DNA of 24,736 bases from WHSV01 sp050694055 (GTDB lineage Bacteria > Actinomycetota > CADDZG01 > WHSQ01): the NCBI GenBank assembly GCA_050694055.1, contig JBOGWX010000047.1, forward strand, positions 1 to 24,736, in the 5' to 3' direction. Numbering within the stretch: position 1 is the stretch's first letter; each line of letters opens with the position of its first letter. Both the position numbers and the translations under genes were made by a program. Below are positions 1-7,086 of this stretch, piece after piece. The notes beneath the pieces were generated by a model. It searched no databases. It was not told where the DNA came from and saw nothing but the letters and a program-made list of their open reading frames with translations.

Positions 1-2
1 AG

Positions 3-524
3 ATCTCCGGCTGCTTGCTCGGCTTCCGGCCCGGGGAGACATCCGAACCTCGGGGCCGGGGCGGCCGCGCCGCGCGGCCCCCGGGGCCGGGGCGCATCCT
101 CGATCGGGTCATCGAGCGGGTGGCGGCGCCCGAGCTCAAGCTCGCTCCCGGCGAGATCGGCCTCACCGGGCTCGAGACCTACGTCTGGATCGACGAGCCG
201 GCGCCGGTGTCGGTGCGCGCCGCCGCCGGGGCCACCACGGTCGAGGCCAGAGCGTTTCCCACGCAGTACTTCTGGGACTGGGGCGACGGCGCCGACACGC
301 TCACCTACCACTGGGGCCGCAAGTGGAGCCGCTACCGCCCCGGGAGCATCGGCCACCTCTACGAGACCCGGGGTCGCTACCAGCTCAGCGTCGAGGTCGT
401 GTGGGAGGCGCAGTGGCGGATCGACGGCGAGCCCTGGCGGGCGCTCGGGATGTTCTCGCTGGGCGACACGGTCGACTACCCGGTGCGCCAGATCCAGTCC
501 CGGCTGACCCGCACCAGCAACTAG
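3..524 (+). CDS. PKD-like domain secreted/surface protein, 5' end outside the window
   Basis: The reading frame is open to the left edge, so the true start and probably a signal peptide lie upstream; the first in-window start (TTG at 15) is unlikely to be real. The visible part has a low-complexity Gly/Arg/Pro stretch, then the segment LTGLETYVWIDEP, then a PKD-like core: YFWDWGDGADT, later GHLYETRGRYQLSVEVVW. The W-x-x-GDG ... H-x-Y-x-x-x-G-x-Y pattern is the usual PKD beta-sandwich signature. Proteins like this in Actinobacteria are normally exported and have no known enzymatic role, and no catalytic residues are visible. The gene ends with TAG at 522-524, and a 176-nt gap separates it from the protease gene. 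Family assignment is moderately sure; function is unknown. Confidence 0.6.
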   Translation: MSGCLLGFRPGETSEPRGRGGRAARPPGPGRILDRVIERVAAPELKLAPGEIGLTGLETYVWIDEPAPVSVRAAAGATTVEARAFPTQYFWDWGDGADTLTYHWGRKWSRYRPGSIGHLYETRGRYQLSVEVVWEAQWRIDGEPWRALGMFSLGDTVDYPVRQIQSRLTRTSN

Positions 525-660
525 ATCGCATCGCGCGCCGGGAACTGGTTCGTAGGCGACCAATTGCCGGCTTTGGTTTCGATGCCCGGCCATCAAGCGC
601 ATGACAGACCCACTGGACACCCTCCCCGCAACGGAGCGGTACGCTCGATTCTGTAGGAGC

Positions 661-680
661 AAGTCGGAAAGGTCCGACTT
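661..680 (+). promoter_or_regulatory. 8-bp perfect hairpin in the protease 5' leader
   Basis: AAGTCGGA (661-668), a four-base loop AAGG, and TCCGACTT (673-680) form a perfect inverted repeat. It lies 6 nt before the GGGGGGAGG ribosome binding site and 20 nt before the protease ATG. It lacks a T-run, so it is not a convincing terminator. It could be an operator or an mRNA structure affecting translation. The rest of the 525-700 gap shows nothing convincing. Confidence 0.45.
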
Positions 681-700
681 CGTGTTGGGGGGAGGCAACG

Positions 701-1489
701 ATGCCGAAGCGCTCGATCGTCGCACTGGTGCTGGTCGCATTTTCGCTGATGGTGGTGGCTCCGGCGACCGCCATCGTCTACGGGGAGCCGGACGACGGCA
801 GGCATCCCTACGTGGGCGCATTCGTGCTGGAGATCGACGGCGAGTTCCGCAGGATCTGCTCCGGCAGCCTGATCTCGACGACCGTGTTCCTCACTGCCGG
901 ACACTGCACCGCGGCGGCCGAGGACATCCTCGAGCCGGGCGAGCCCGTATTCGTGACCTTCGACGATGTGGTGCGCCAGACCTCGACTTTCCACAGCGGC
1001 ACTCCGCACACCCATCCCGAGTTCGGCTCCGGCGGCAACAACGACCCGCACGACATCGCAGTGATCGTGCTCGATGAGCCGGTAACGACTCAGGGCCTCG
1101 CCGAACTCCCCGAAGAGAACCTGCTCGACGACATGAAGAGCGAACTGCGCGACCAGACCTTCACCGCGGTCGGCTACGGGACCATCCGCGAGACGCGCAA
1201 GAAGGGCCCGCAGAACATCCTGCCCAACCTCGAGCGACGCATGGCGCTGCAGTCGTTCAACGCGCTCAACAAGGCGTGGCTCAGGCTCTCGATGAACGAG
1301 GCCACCGGCGACGGAGGCACCTGCTTCGGCGACTCGGGCGGCCCCCACTTCCTCGGAGGAGAAGAGTCCAACCTTGTCGTCTCGATAACCGTGACGGGTG
1401 ACGCCGTATGCAAAGCCACGGACGACACCTACCGGGTCGACACGCAGTCGGCGAGGGACTTCCTCGGCGATTTCGTGGCTCTGCCGTAA
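701..1489 (+). CDS. Secreted trypsin-like serine protease (S1 family)
   Basis: A 262-aa chymotrypsin-fold protease predicted to be exported and to cleave proteins outside the membrane. Residues 1-24 form a Sec signal peptide (MPKRS, hydrophobic core, APATA then cleavage before IVYGEP). The catalytic triad is visible: His68 in LTAGHC, Asp118 in PHDIAVIVL, and Ser212 in GTCFGDSGGP. Cys53 in the RICSGSL segment and Cys69 in the TAGHC motif would form the usual disulphide next to the active-site His. Length fits a minimal S1 catalytic domain with no C-terminal anchor. The start is supported by GGGGGGAGG about 6 nt upstream. It looks monocistronic: a leader hairpin precedes it and a strong stem-loop follows the stop. 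Substrate specificity cannot be read from sequence; family assignment is secure. Confidence 0.92.
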   Translation: MPKRSIVALVLVAFSLMVVAPATAIVYGEPDDGRHPYVGAFVLEIDGEFRRICSGSLISTTVFLTAGHCTAAAEDILEPGEPVFVTFDDVVRQTSTFHSGTPHTHPEFGSGGNNDPHDIAVIVLDEPVTTQGLAELPEENLLDDMKSELRDQTFTAVGYGTIRETRKKGPQNILPNLERRMALQSFNALNKAWLRLSMNEATGDGGTCFGDSGGPHFLGGEESNLVVSITVTGDAVCKATDDTYRVDTQSARDFLGDFVALP

Positions 1490-1495
1490 ACCGAG

Positions 1496-1538
1496 CTTTG
1501 GAGATCTAAGCGCCGAGGGTGCGGTCAGATCTCCAAAG
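1496..1538 (+). terminator. Strong stem-loop just after the protease gene
   Basis: CTTTGGAGATCT (1496-1507) and AGATCTCCAAAG (1527-1538) are perfectly complementary 12-base arms around a 19-nt loop. The structure starts 7 nt after the protease stop. There is no U-tract, so intrinsic termination may be weak; many Actinobacteria use U-less hairpins or such stems as RNA 3'-end stabilisers. Confidence 0.6.
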
Positions 1539-1558
1539 GTGACCTCGAGCGAGCAGAG

Positions 1559-1599
1559 GGAGCGCTGTTAACATGGCCTCGGCCGCGCGTAAGCGCTCC
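1559..1599. repeat. Second intergenic inverted repeat
   Basis: GGAGCGCT (1559-1566) and AGCGCTCC (1592-1599) are perfect 8-base arms around a 25-nt G+C-rich loop that contains GTTAAC and its own GGCCTCGGCC palindrome. It lies between the protease and SemiSWEET genes and may be part of the SemiSWEET leader or a terminator for either side. Role not determined. Confidence 0.35.
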
Positions 1600-1669
1600 T
1601 CCTGCGCGACACAGCAGCGAGCGCGGCTCGAAGCCGAGCGCACCTGGTCTAGCAACAGGAGGTGACGCG

Positions 1670-1930
1670 GTGCTGGTCACGGCGCTCGGCATCGGAGCGG
1701 CGACCTGGGGAATCGTGATGGCGCTCTCGCCGGTGCTTCAGATACGAAAGATCCTGACTCGGCGCTCGTCCGACGACGTCTCGATCGGCTACTTCTTCGT
1801 GCTGCTCGCCGGTTTCGCGCTCTGGCTCGCGTACGGGCTGTCGATCGGGAATCTGGTGCTCATCGTGCCGAACTCGGTTGCGCTCTGCGTGGCCGTGGCG
1901 ACGATAGTCATAGCGCGCCACTACCGTTGA
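1670..1930 (+). CDS. SemiSWEET family small sugar transporter (MtN3/PQ-loop)
   Basis: An 86-aa integral membrane protein matching the size of bacterial SemiSWEETs, which form dimers of three-helix bundles that let mono- or disaccharides cross the inner membrane down their gradient. Three hydrophobic helices are visible at about residues 3-21, 41-58 and 61-82. The first ends with the PQ-loop-type segment LSPVLQIRKILTRRSS, followed by the family-typical S-x-D-D-V-S and the second helix start GYFFVLLAGFALWLAYG; the third contains IVPNSVAL. The GTG start is supported by a near-perfect AGGAGGTGA five bases upstream. Its stop overlaps the start of the AlaX gene by one base (TGATG), suggesting coupled translation although no functional link is known. 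Substrate is not predictable. Confidence 0.85.
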   Translation: MLVTALGIGAATWGIVMALSPVLQIRKILTRRSSDDVSIGYFFVLLAGFALWLAYGLSIGNLVLIVPNSVALCVAVATIVIARHYR

Positions 1931-2673
1931 TGAGCAAGCAACCACGAACGCCAAAGGAGCACCAGCTGAGCACCGAATCGGTCTACCTGCACGACTCTTA
2001 CGTCCGCAACTTCGAAGCGAAGGTCGCGGCAACCGAGGACAGCCTCGTGGCGCTCGACCGGACCGCCTTCTATCCCGGTGGCGGTGGTCAGCCCCACGAC
2101 CTCGGCACGATCAACGGTGTGCAGGTGACCTCGATCAGGCGCGACTCGGGGCTGGTGTGGCACGAGCTCGACGGTGAGGTTCCGTCGGTCGGAGACACGG
2201 TCACCGGTGAACTGGATTGGGAACGTCGCTATGCACTGATGCGCACGCACACCGCGATGCACATCCTCTGCGGTGTCATCTGGCGCGACTACGGCGCCAA
2301 GGTGACCGGCGGAGGAATGCAGCCGCTCAAGGGGCGGATGGACTTCGAGTTCGAGCAGATGAAGGCCGAGCTCGTGGGGGACATCGACAGGGCGATCAAC
2401 GAAGAGGTTGCCAACGCCCGCTCAATCAGCGTGCGCTTTCTTGATCGCAGCGCGGCGGATGTCGATCCGGATCTCATCCGAACGAAGATCAACCTGCTCC
2501 CGAAGGAGATAACCGAGGTGCGAGTGGTCGACATCGACGGGCTCGACGTGCAGGCTGACGGTGGCACGCACGTCAACGCCACCGACGAGGTCGGCACGAT
2601 TCACATCGCCAACTACAAGTCCAAGGGCCGAGCCAACAAGCGCCTCGAAATCGCTCTCGATCCAACCAGCTAG
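1930..2673 (+). CDS. Alanyl-tRNA editing protein (AlaX-type, AlaRS editing-domain homologue)
   Basis: A free-standing trans-editing factor expected to hydrolyse mischarged Ser- or Gly-tRNA(Ala) in the cytoplasm. The N-terminal half has the AlaRS-like barrel signature AFYPGGGGQPHDLGTI. The editing domain follows, with HTAMHIL giving the zinc ligands HxxxH, and later ADGGTHV followed by the SAD-like segment TDEVGTIHI. The usual CGGTH cysteine is Asp here, so the zinc site may use a different ligand. Start choice: ATG at 1930 overlaps the upstream TGA. A possible alternative is the in-frame CTG at 1966, which has AAAGGAG six bases before it and gives an N-terminus starting STESVYLHD that fits the family better. 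The stop shares the palindrome CTAG with the convergent PIN gene. Family secure; exact substrate not. Confidence 0.88.
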   Translation: MSKQPRTPKEHQLSTESVYLHDSYVRNFEAKVAATEDSLVALDRTAFYPGGGGQPHDLGTINGVQVTSIRRDSGLVWHELDGEVPSVGDTVTGELDWERRYALMRTHTAMHILCGVIWRDYGAKVTGGGMQPLKGRMDFEFEQMKAELVGDIDRAINEEVANARSISVRFLDRSAADVDPDLIRTKINLLPKEITEVRVVDIDGLDVQADGGTHVNATDEVGTIHIANYKSKGRANKRLEIALDPTS

Positions 2674-3095
2674 GAAGTCCGCGTAACCGACTGCAGCGCC
2701 TCACGCGGTGGCACAATCGTCACTCCCTCGATTTGCAGCTTGTCGAAGTGACGATCTCTGGTAACGAAGAAGTCCGCCCGCGCCTCCAGTGCAAGCGCAA
2801 CGAGGTAATCGTCGTTGGGATCATCCGCTACCACTCTCGGCTGGTCCCGGGGATCGTCGAACTGCAAACTCTCCGCGCGCAGGCGCTGCGTGAGCTCATC
2901 GACTTCGGTGCTCGTGATGACGTAGTTGTCGGCAATGGGAGGATGCAGCAACGCTCTTGAAACCTCGGCGATGAGGTTCGGACAAACGATCAATTCGAAC
3001 TCCCCCACCTGCCAGAGGTCCAGCAGCCGAGAACATGCGCCGACTGGAGCGAGGGTCCCGGCTATGAGGCAGTCGGCGTCAACCAGTAGCTGCAA
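2670..3095 (-). CDS. PIN-domain toxin (COG1569-type VapC-like endoribonuclease)
   Basis: A 141-aa PIN protein, probably an Mg-dependent endoribonuclease toxin held in check by the RHH protein encoded 15 nt upstream. Acidic residues of the PIN site are visible: Asp6/Asp8 in LLVDADCLIAG, Glu in NLIAEVSRALL, Asp in DPNDDYLVALAL, and Asp in FFVTRDRHFDKL. The pattern GACSRLLDLW...FELIVCPNLIAEV marks the COG1569 group rather than classic short VapC. Start is TTG at 3095; no better start lies in frame, as the ATG overlapping the antitoxin stop (3111) is in another frame. The stop overlaps the AlaX stop on the other strand (CTAG at 2670-2673). RNA target unknown. Confidence 0.85.
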   Translation of the reverse strand: MQLLVDADCLIAGTLAPVGACSRLLDLWQVGEFELIVCPNLIAEVSRALLHPPIADNYVITSTEVDELTQRLRAESLQFDDPRDQPRVVADDPNDDYLVALALEARADFFVTRDRHFDKLQIEGVTIVPPREALQSVTRTS

Positions 3096-3110
3096 GGCGA
3101 AGCCCCGCCA

Positions 3111-3350
3111 TCAGGGTGTGCGAAGTTGGTCGCGACCCGGCCGAGGCTCGTGGATGACCTCGGAGGCGAGCCGCACAGCCTCCTCCTCATCGAGATTCGC
3201 CTTCGCTCGCACCCTGTCGATGATCCCGAGGCCCTCCCTGAGTGCCCTCTCGAGCACCTCGCTCTGAGACGTGCCCGTGCGCGCGGCGCGCACCCTGACC
3301 TGCCGCATGAGCGCCTCATCCAGAGAGAGTGTCGTCTTCACCTTTGCCAT
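3111..3350 (-). CDS. Ribbon-helix-helix antitoxin paired with the PIN toxin
   Basis: A 79-aa protein whose N-terminus MAKVKTTLSLDEALMRQV is a ribbon (KVKTTLSL) plus first helix, followed by ARTGTSQSEVLERALREGLG as the second helix of a CopG/RHH fold. The C-terminal tail (residues about 45-79) is charged and would wrap the PIN toxin. I chose ATG at 3350 over an upstream in-frame start because the RHH begins there and a promoter-like arrangement sits directly in front. There is no clear Shine-Dalgarno; a -10-like CAATAT ends 6 nt before the ATG. It would repress its own operon by binding the palindrome in that promoter. Confidence 0.85.
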   Translation of the reverse strand: MAKVKTTLSLDEALMRQVRVRAARTGTSQSEVLERALREGLGIIDRVRAKANLDEEEAVRLASEVIHEPRPGRDQLRTP

Positions 3351-3356
3351 AAAGCC

Positions 3357-3385
3357 ATATTGCCCTACGTAGGTAAGTAAGGCAA
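3357..3385 (-). promoter_or_regulatory. Putative leaderless promoter with palindromic operator of the PIN/RHH operon
   Basis: Read on the minus strand: TTGCCT (3385-3380), 17-nt spacer, CAATAT (3362-3357), 6 nt, then ATG at 3350. The spacer contains the perfect 10-bp palindrome CCTACGTAGG (3364-3373), the place where an autorepressing RHH antitoxin would block RNA polymerase. Match to the consensus is 4/6 for -35 and partial for -10, so the promoter is a prediction. Confidence 0.45.
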
Positions 3386-3434
3386 GGCCTCGGCTCGGCC
3401 CGCGGGTCTTCTTCGACTTCACGGGCCGCAGAGG

Positions 3435-4808
3435 TCAGAGCCAGGCGGCCTCGGCGAGCGCCGCGTAGAGATAGATCGAGGTCTCGATCCCTTTATAGAA
3501 GGCATCGAGGGTCAGGTTCTCGTTCGGCGAGTGATTGGCCTCGTCGTGGTTGGCGTAGGGCACCAGCACCGAGGGCACGCCGAGGGTCTTGGTCCAGACG
3601 TAATCGGGCAGCGATCCGCCGGCCGACGGAGTGACCACCGGCTCTCGCCCGGTGGCGGCGCGGACGGTATCGATGATGAGGCCCGCGACGGGCATCTCGG
3701 CCGAGCTCCGCGACGGGGCCATGGCCCCCTCGTAGCGGACCTCGACCTGAGGGGCGTGCTTGGCAACGTGGGTCCTCACCGCCTCGAGGATCTCGACGGG
3801 ATCCTGGTCGACGACGAGGCGGAACTCGATGCGGGCGCGCGCGCTCGAGGCGATGATCGACTTGCCACCTCCGCCGGTGTGCCCGCTCGCAAAGCCGTTG
3901 ATGGTCATGGTCGGCTCGAACATGACGCCGCGCGCGTACTCGAGCGCGTCGGTCACGTACGGCTCGCCGAGTCCCAGCTCCCTGGCGAATTCGTCCGCGT
4001 CGTAGGGGACGCGCGCCGCGAGCTCGAGCTCACCGGGAGTCGGCGCGCGCACGTCGTCGTAGAAACCGTCGATGACGATGCGGCCACCGGGCCCCCGCAT
4101 GCTCGCCAGCAGGTCGACGAGATCCATTGCGGGATCCGGAGCGATGTTGCCGAAGCGCCCAGAGTGAAGGTCCATCGCCGCGCCTCGAGCCTCGAGCTCG
4201 AGCGACAGCATTCCTCGGACACCGAAGGACACGAGTGGGCGACCGGAAGGATCGACGCCTCCATCGGAGGTGATGACCAGGTCGCACGACAGCAGCTCCC
4301 GGTGCGCTCGGACGAAGTCATCCAGGTGCGGGCTCCCCGCCTCCTCCTCCCCCTCGAGCACGACCTTGAGGTTGAGCGGCGTTGCTCCGGCCGTCTCGTG
4401 GTAAGCCTTGATCGCCAGGATGTGGGCGAGGTGCTGGCCCTTGTTGTCGGCGACCCCGCGGCCGTAGACGCGCCCGGCGCGCACCTCAGGAACGAAGGGC
4501 TCGGAGTCCCACGCCTCGAGTGGCTCCGGTGGCTGCACGTCGTAGTGGCCGTACAGCAGCACCGTTGGCGCGCCCTGGACATCAGCAGTCTCGCCGAGGA
4601 TGACGGGGTAGCCGTCACTCTCGAGCAGTTGGGTGCGGCACCCGGCCGCCTCCAGCAGCGAGGCCGAGTGCTCGGCGCACTCCCGCATACCGATGTCCTG
4701 CGTCGAGATACTGGGGCGCGCCACATAGTCGAGCAGGATGCTGAGGTGCTCATCCCTGTGGCCGCGCGCATAATTGAGCGCCTGGTCGCGCTGGTCCTCT
4801 GCTTGCAC
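3435..4808 (-). CDS. M20 family dipeptidase/metallopeptidase (CNDP-like)
   Basis: A 457-aa cytosolic di-zinc peptidase that probably releases amino acids from dipeptides or short peptides. Metal and catalytic residues of the M20 family are in order: His88 in LLYGHYDVQP, Asp121 in GRGVADNKG, Glu155/Glu156 (general base and ligand) in LEGEEEAGS, Asp182 in VITSDGG, and a final His near residue 427 in NHSPNEN. The lid/dimerisation domain is present in the middle (DLHSGRFGN ... TMTINGFASGHTGGGGKS), matching the carnosinase-like (CNDP) subgroup and its usual length of about 450 residues. Start is GTG at 4808. No partner operon: the lipoprotein gene upstream is separated by 37 nt on the same strand and might be co-transcribed. 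Exact substrate cannot be told. Confidence 0.9.
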   Translation of the reverse strand: MQAEDQRDQALNYARGHRDEHLSILLDYVARPSISTQDIGMRECAEHSASLLEAAGCRTQLLESDGYPVILGETADVQGAPTVLLYGHYDVQPPEPLEAWDSEPFVPEVRAGRVYGRGVADNKGQHLAHILAIKAYHETAGATPLNLKVVLEGEEEAGSPHLDDFVRAHRELLSCDLVITSDGGVDPSGRPLVSFGVRGMLSLELEARGAAMDLHSGRFGNIAPDPAMDLVDLLASMRGPGGRIVIDGFYDDVRAPTPGELELAARVPYDADEFARELGLGEPYVTDALEYARGVMFEPTMTINGFASGHTGGGGKSIIASSARARIEFRLVVDQDPVEILEAVRTHVAKHAPQVEVRYEGAMAPSRSSAEMPVAGLIIDTVRAATGREPVVTPSAGGSLPDYVWTKTLGVPSVLVPYANHDEANHSPNENLTLDAFYKGIETSIYLYAALAEAAWL

Positions 4809-4845
4809 CGGCCCTAGGGTAGGCGCGTCTAACGGCGCAGGCGCA

Positions 4846-5415
4846 CTACCCGCCGCCCGCCTCGAGGCTCAGCGCGATCGACAACTTCGGCAGGCTCGTG
4901 ATCACCAGGTCGACACCCACGGTTCCTCCCGCCGCGACGTCGCCGAAGGCGCACGACACGGTGGCCGACTGGGGCGAGGCGTCCGCCAGCGAGCAGTCGC
5001 CCTCGCCCGACTGGGCGGACAGAACGAGTGGTTGCTCAGTGGCGGGAGGCGTGCCACCGCCGAGTTCCAGGCCGGCGGTCAACGAGACCCCGGTCAGCGT
5101 GGCGCCGCCCGGATTGGTGAGGTCGATGAAGACGCTGGGGGTCTCGATCGGGTTGCGCAGGCTGCTGATCGACACCGCCATGGGACCGAGCTGGCCGGTG
5201 GCAGAGGGGTCCTCGGCGAAGGGCCCGCCGAGATCGAGCTCGGTCGACAGCGTCGCGCCCCCGTCATCTTCGAACTCGGTATCGACGCCGTCGCCGCCCG
5301 TCCCACCCCCGGCGCGATCCCCGCCCGCGCGATCGTTCTCGTCGCCCTCTCCGCAGGCGGCGCCCAGGAGCAGTGCGCAGAGCAGGAGCGCACCAGCGCG
5401 CCCCGACGCCGTCAC
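4846..5415 (-). CDS. Putative lipoprotein, function unknown
   Basis: A 189-aa exported protein with a lipobox: after MTASGRAG comes a hydrophobic run ending LLLGAAC (Cys20 would be lipidated). A Gly/Asp-rich linker follows (about residues 21-55). The rest is beta-rich: PSVFIDLTNPGGATLTGVSL and GTVGVDLVITSL resemble the repeated-strand layout of CARDB/DUF11-like extracellular folds, but I do not recognise a specific family. The GTG start overlaps the stop of the upstream membrane protein gene by four bases (GTGA), so the two are almost certainly one translationally coupled operon and may work together at the cell envelope. Confidence 0.7.
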   Translation of the reverse strand: MTASGRAGALLLCALLLGAACGEGDENDRAGGDRAGGGTGGDGVDTEFEDDGGATLSTELDLGGPFAEDPSATGQLGPMAVSISSLRNPIETPSVFIDLTNPGGATLTGVSLTAGLELGGGTPPATEQPLVLSAQSGEGDCSLADASPQSATVSCAFGDVAAGGTVGVDLVITSLPKLSIALSLEAGGG

Positions 5416-6338
5416 GGAGCACCCGGCTCGAACTCGACGCGCAACGAGTCGTCGTCGCGCAGCACCAGCGTGACCCCGTCACCGTGGCTCCAATCGTCCG
5501 GGATCAGGAAATACTTGTCGTCGCTCCTGACCAGTAGTCGCAGGCCCTCATAGCGATAGGTGAAGGTCGTCTCCCCGCCGGGAAGCACTTCGGCGACGAC
5601 CCCGGGAGCGTCGACGCCCAGATCGCGCTGGCTGTAGACGACGGCCCCCGGCAGAGTGGCGAGTGAACCCTCGAGTCTCCTCGCCTGGCCGCGGCCGAGT
5701 GCTTGCGCGAGATCCTTGGTGGTCCAAAAGAGGCTGAGGAACACGATGACGACGATCAAAATGACGCTCACCGAGGACAGCCACGACGTCTCACGAATGG
5801 CAGGGGCCGGCTTGACGAAACGATTGTCCAGATAGAAGCCGTAGGCGAGCAGCGAGATGCCGATCCCGAAGCTCGTGGAGCGAAACAGGAAGTGCGGATT
5901 GAACGGAAGCGGTTCGAACACCGCCACCACCCCGAGCAGCAGCAGGACCAGACCGAGCAGCTTCAGCCCGACGATCACGGGAGTCTTCCACCGTTCCGTT
6001 CGAGCGCGCTGGAACCGATCAACGAGGGCGCGATGAAGCTGAATAACCGCAAGGCCCACGAGCGCGACGAATAGCAAGATCACAAACAGAGCGTCGCCAC
6101 CACGGAGCAGGTAATCCTGGACCGAGAAGCCGAGCACGCTGGTGTCGATCCCAAAGTGGCGCGAGAGAGTTTCCTGGCGCTTGACTGCAAAGTAGAAAGC
6201 GAGAGCCGTGACCGCCGTCGTGGGGGCGAGGACCGCTCCGAGGACCTTGCCGAGGCTCTGAAGACCGCGCGGCAAGTCGGAACTGGGAACCTCTTCCACC
6301 GTTCCCGAGTCTCGCAGGATGGATGCGCGTCGGGACAT
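5412..6338 (-). CDS. Multi-pass membrane protein, function unknown
   Basis: A 308-aa integral membrane protein. Predicted helices are at about residues 34-55, 77-98, 117-137, 149-164 and 186-206. A short extracytoplasmic loop after the first helix reads FGIDTSVLGFSVQDYLLRG. The soluble C-terminal part (about 215-308) ends with a beta-rich domain containing TFTYRYEGLRLLVRSDDKYFLIPDDW. Start ATG at 6338 is supported by GGGGGA eight bases upstream; the frame stays open to 6515 but that part is Pro/Arg-rich and not protein-like. It overlaps the lipoprotein gene by GTGA. The helix-loop-helix unit and C-terminal domain resemble those of the TPR membrane protein at 15874-17361, which suggests a shared unnamed family. 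Confidence 0.7.
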   Translation of the reverse strand: MSRRASILRDSGTVEEVPSSDLPRGLQSLGKVLGAVLAPTTAVTALAFYFAVKRQETLSRHFGIDTSVLGFSVQDYLLRGGDALFVILLFVALVGLAVIQLHRALVDRFQRARTERWKTPVIVGLKLLGLVLLLLGVVAVFEPLPFNPHFLFRSTSFGIGISLLAYGFYLDNRFVKPAPAIRETSWLSSVSVILIVVIVFLSLFWTTKDLAQALGRGQARRLEGSLATLPGAVVYSQRDLGVDAPGVVAEVLPGGETTFTYRYEGLRLLVRSDDKYFLIPDDWSHGDGVTLVLRDDDSLRVEFEPGAP

Positions 6339-6423
6339 CGGATCCCCCAAGTTGGTAGGCCGTGTCTGAGTGTGGGCCTTGGGGGCCGAGGGCGTCAAGG
6401 GTTGGTCGCCCGCGCGCGCGCCG

Positions 6424-6987
6424 TCAAGCTCTGCGACCGAACATCGCGAGGAGCCGAGTCTGCTCGCCGGCGCCGGCAGGGATCTCGGGGCGCTCAGCAA
6501 TCGCTCCCCCACCACGGTAGAGCTCCTCGCGTTCGACGAACCATTGTTTGCACGCGGTCACGAGCTCCGCATCGAGTTGTTCGTCGGCTCCGATGGCGCG
6601 CGCCAGATCCCAACCGTGAACGAGGTGGTCGGCGAAGAGCTGCATGAGGTACTCCGAGCCGGGTACGTCGCCGAAGCTGAGATGCACCGTGCGCCCGAGA
6701 ACCCCCGGCTGTTGCGCGGCCGCGACGGCGTCGTCCTGCGCGCGCTTCCATGATCGCTTCGGGTCGTCGCCGAGACAGTCCCCGTCGAAGCGATCGCCGA
6801 CCTCCTCGATCGTCGACCCAGCGAGTATCGGGGGTACCCATAGATCCTCGCTGACAAGATGATTCACGAGGGTGCGGACGTCCCACTCCGTGTTCGGCGT
6901 CGGGTTGGTCCACTGGTCGTGGTCGATCGCCCGGACGCGCCGGTCGTACTCGTCGGTCGAGCGAGTGAAGAGCTCGGCTGCGTTCAT
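6424..6987 (-). CDS. TIGR03086/MDMPI-type DinB-fold protein (mycothiol-dependent maleylpyruvate isomerase N-terminal family)
   Basis: A 187-aa four-helix bundle protein. The pattern NPTPNTEWDVRTLVNHLVSEDLW near residues 28-50 and the later LFADHLVHGWDLARAIG near 117-133 are the conserved helices of the actinobacterial TIGR03086 group, whose His residues (in NHLV and in DHLVHGWD) bind a divalent metal. Such proteins are thought to be mycothiol-dependent thiol transferases/isomerases, but the substrate is unknown for most. Start ATG at 6987 has AAAGAGGTG at good spacing. A long open frame upstream to 8040 is antisense to the methionine aminopeptidase gene and not part of this gene. It is divergent from that gene across a 99-nt intergenic region. 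Confidence 0.85.
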   Translation of the reverse strand: MNAAELFTRSTDEYDRRVRAIDHDQWTNPTPNTEWDVRTLVNHLVSEDLWVPPILAGSTIEEVGDRFDGDCLGDDPKRSWKRAQDDAVAAAQQPGVLGRTVHLSFGDVPGSEYLMQLFADHLVHGWDLARAIGADEQLDAELVTACKQWFVEREELYRGGGAIAERPEIPAGAGEQTRLLAMFGRRA

Positions 6988-7086
6988 GACACCTCTTTCT
7001 GTTGATGCCGTGATACCAGAGGCCGTGTGATGGAACCAGTCGGGAGCCGGTGCGCCAAAGAGCCGTCGGGATGAGAGCATGGGGGC

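Noticed and set aside
593..1348. 251-codon minus-strand open frame over the protease gene
   Set aside because: The plus-strand protease has signal peptide, triad and ribosome binding site; the minus frame has no recognisable features.
3531..4817. 428-codon plus-strand open frame
   Set aside because: It is the complement of the M20 peptidase gene, which has all zinc ligands; high G+C makes long antisense frames common.
6339..6515. 59-codon upstream extension of the membrane protein
   Set aside because: Composition is unlike protein, and ATG at 6338 has GGGGGA at good spacing.
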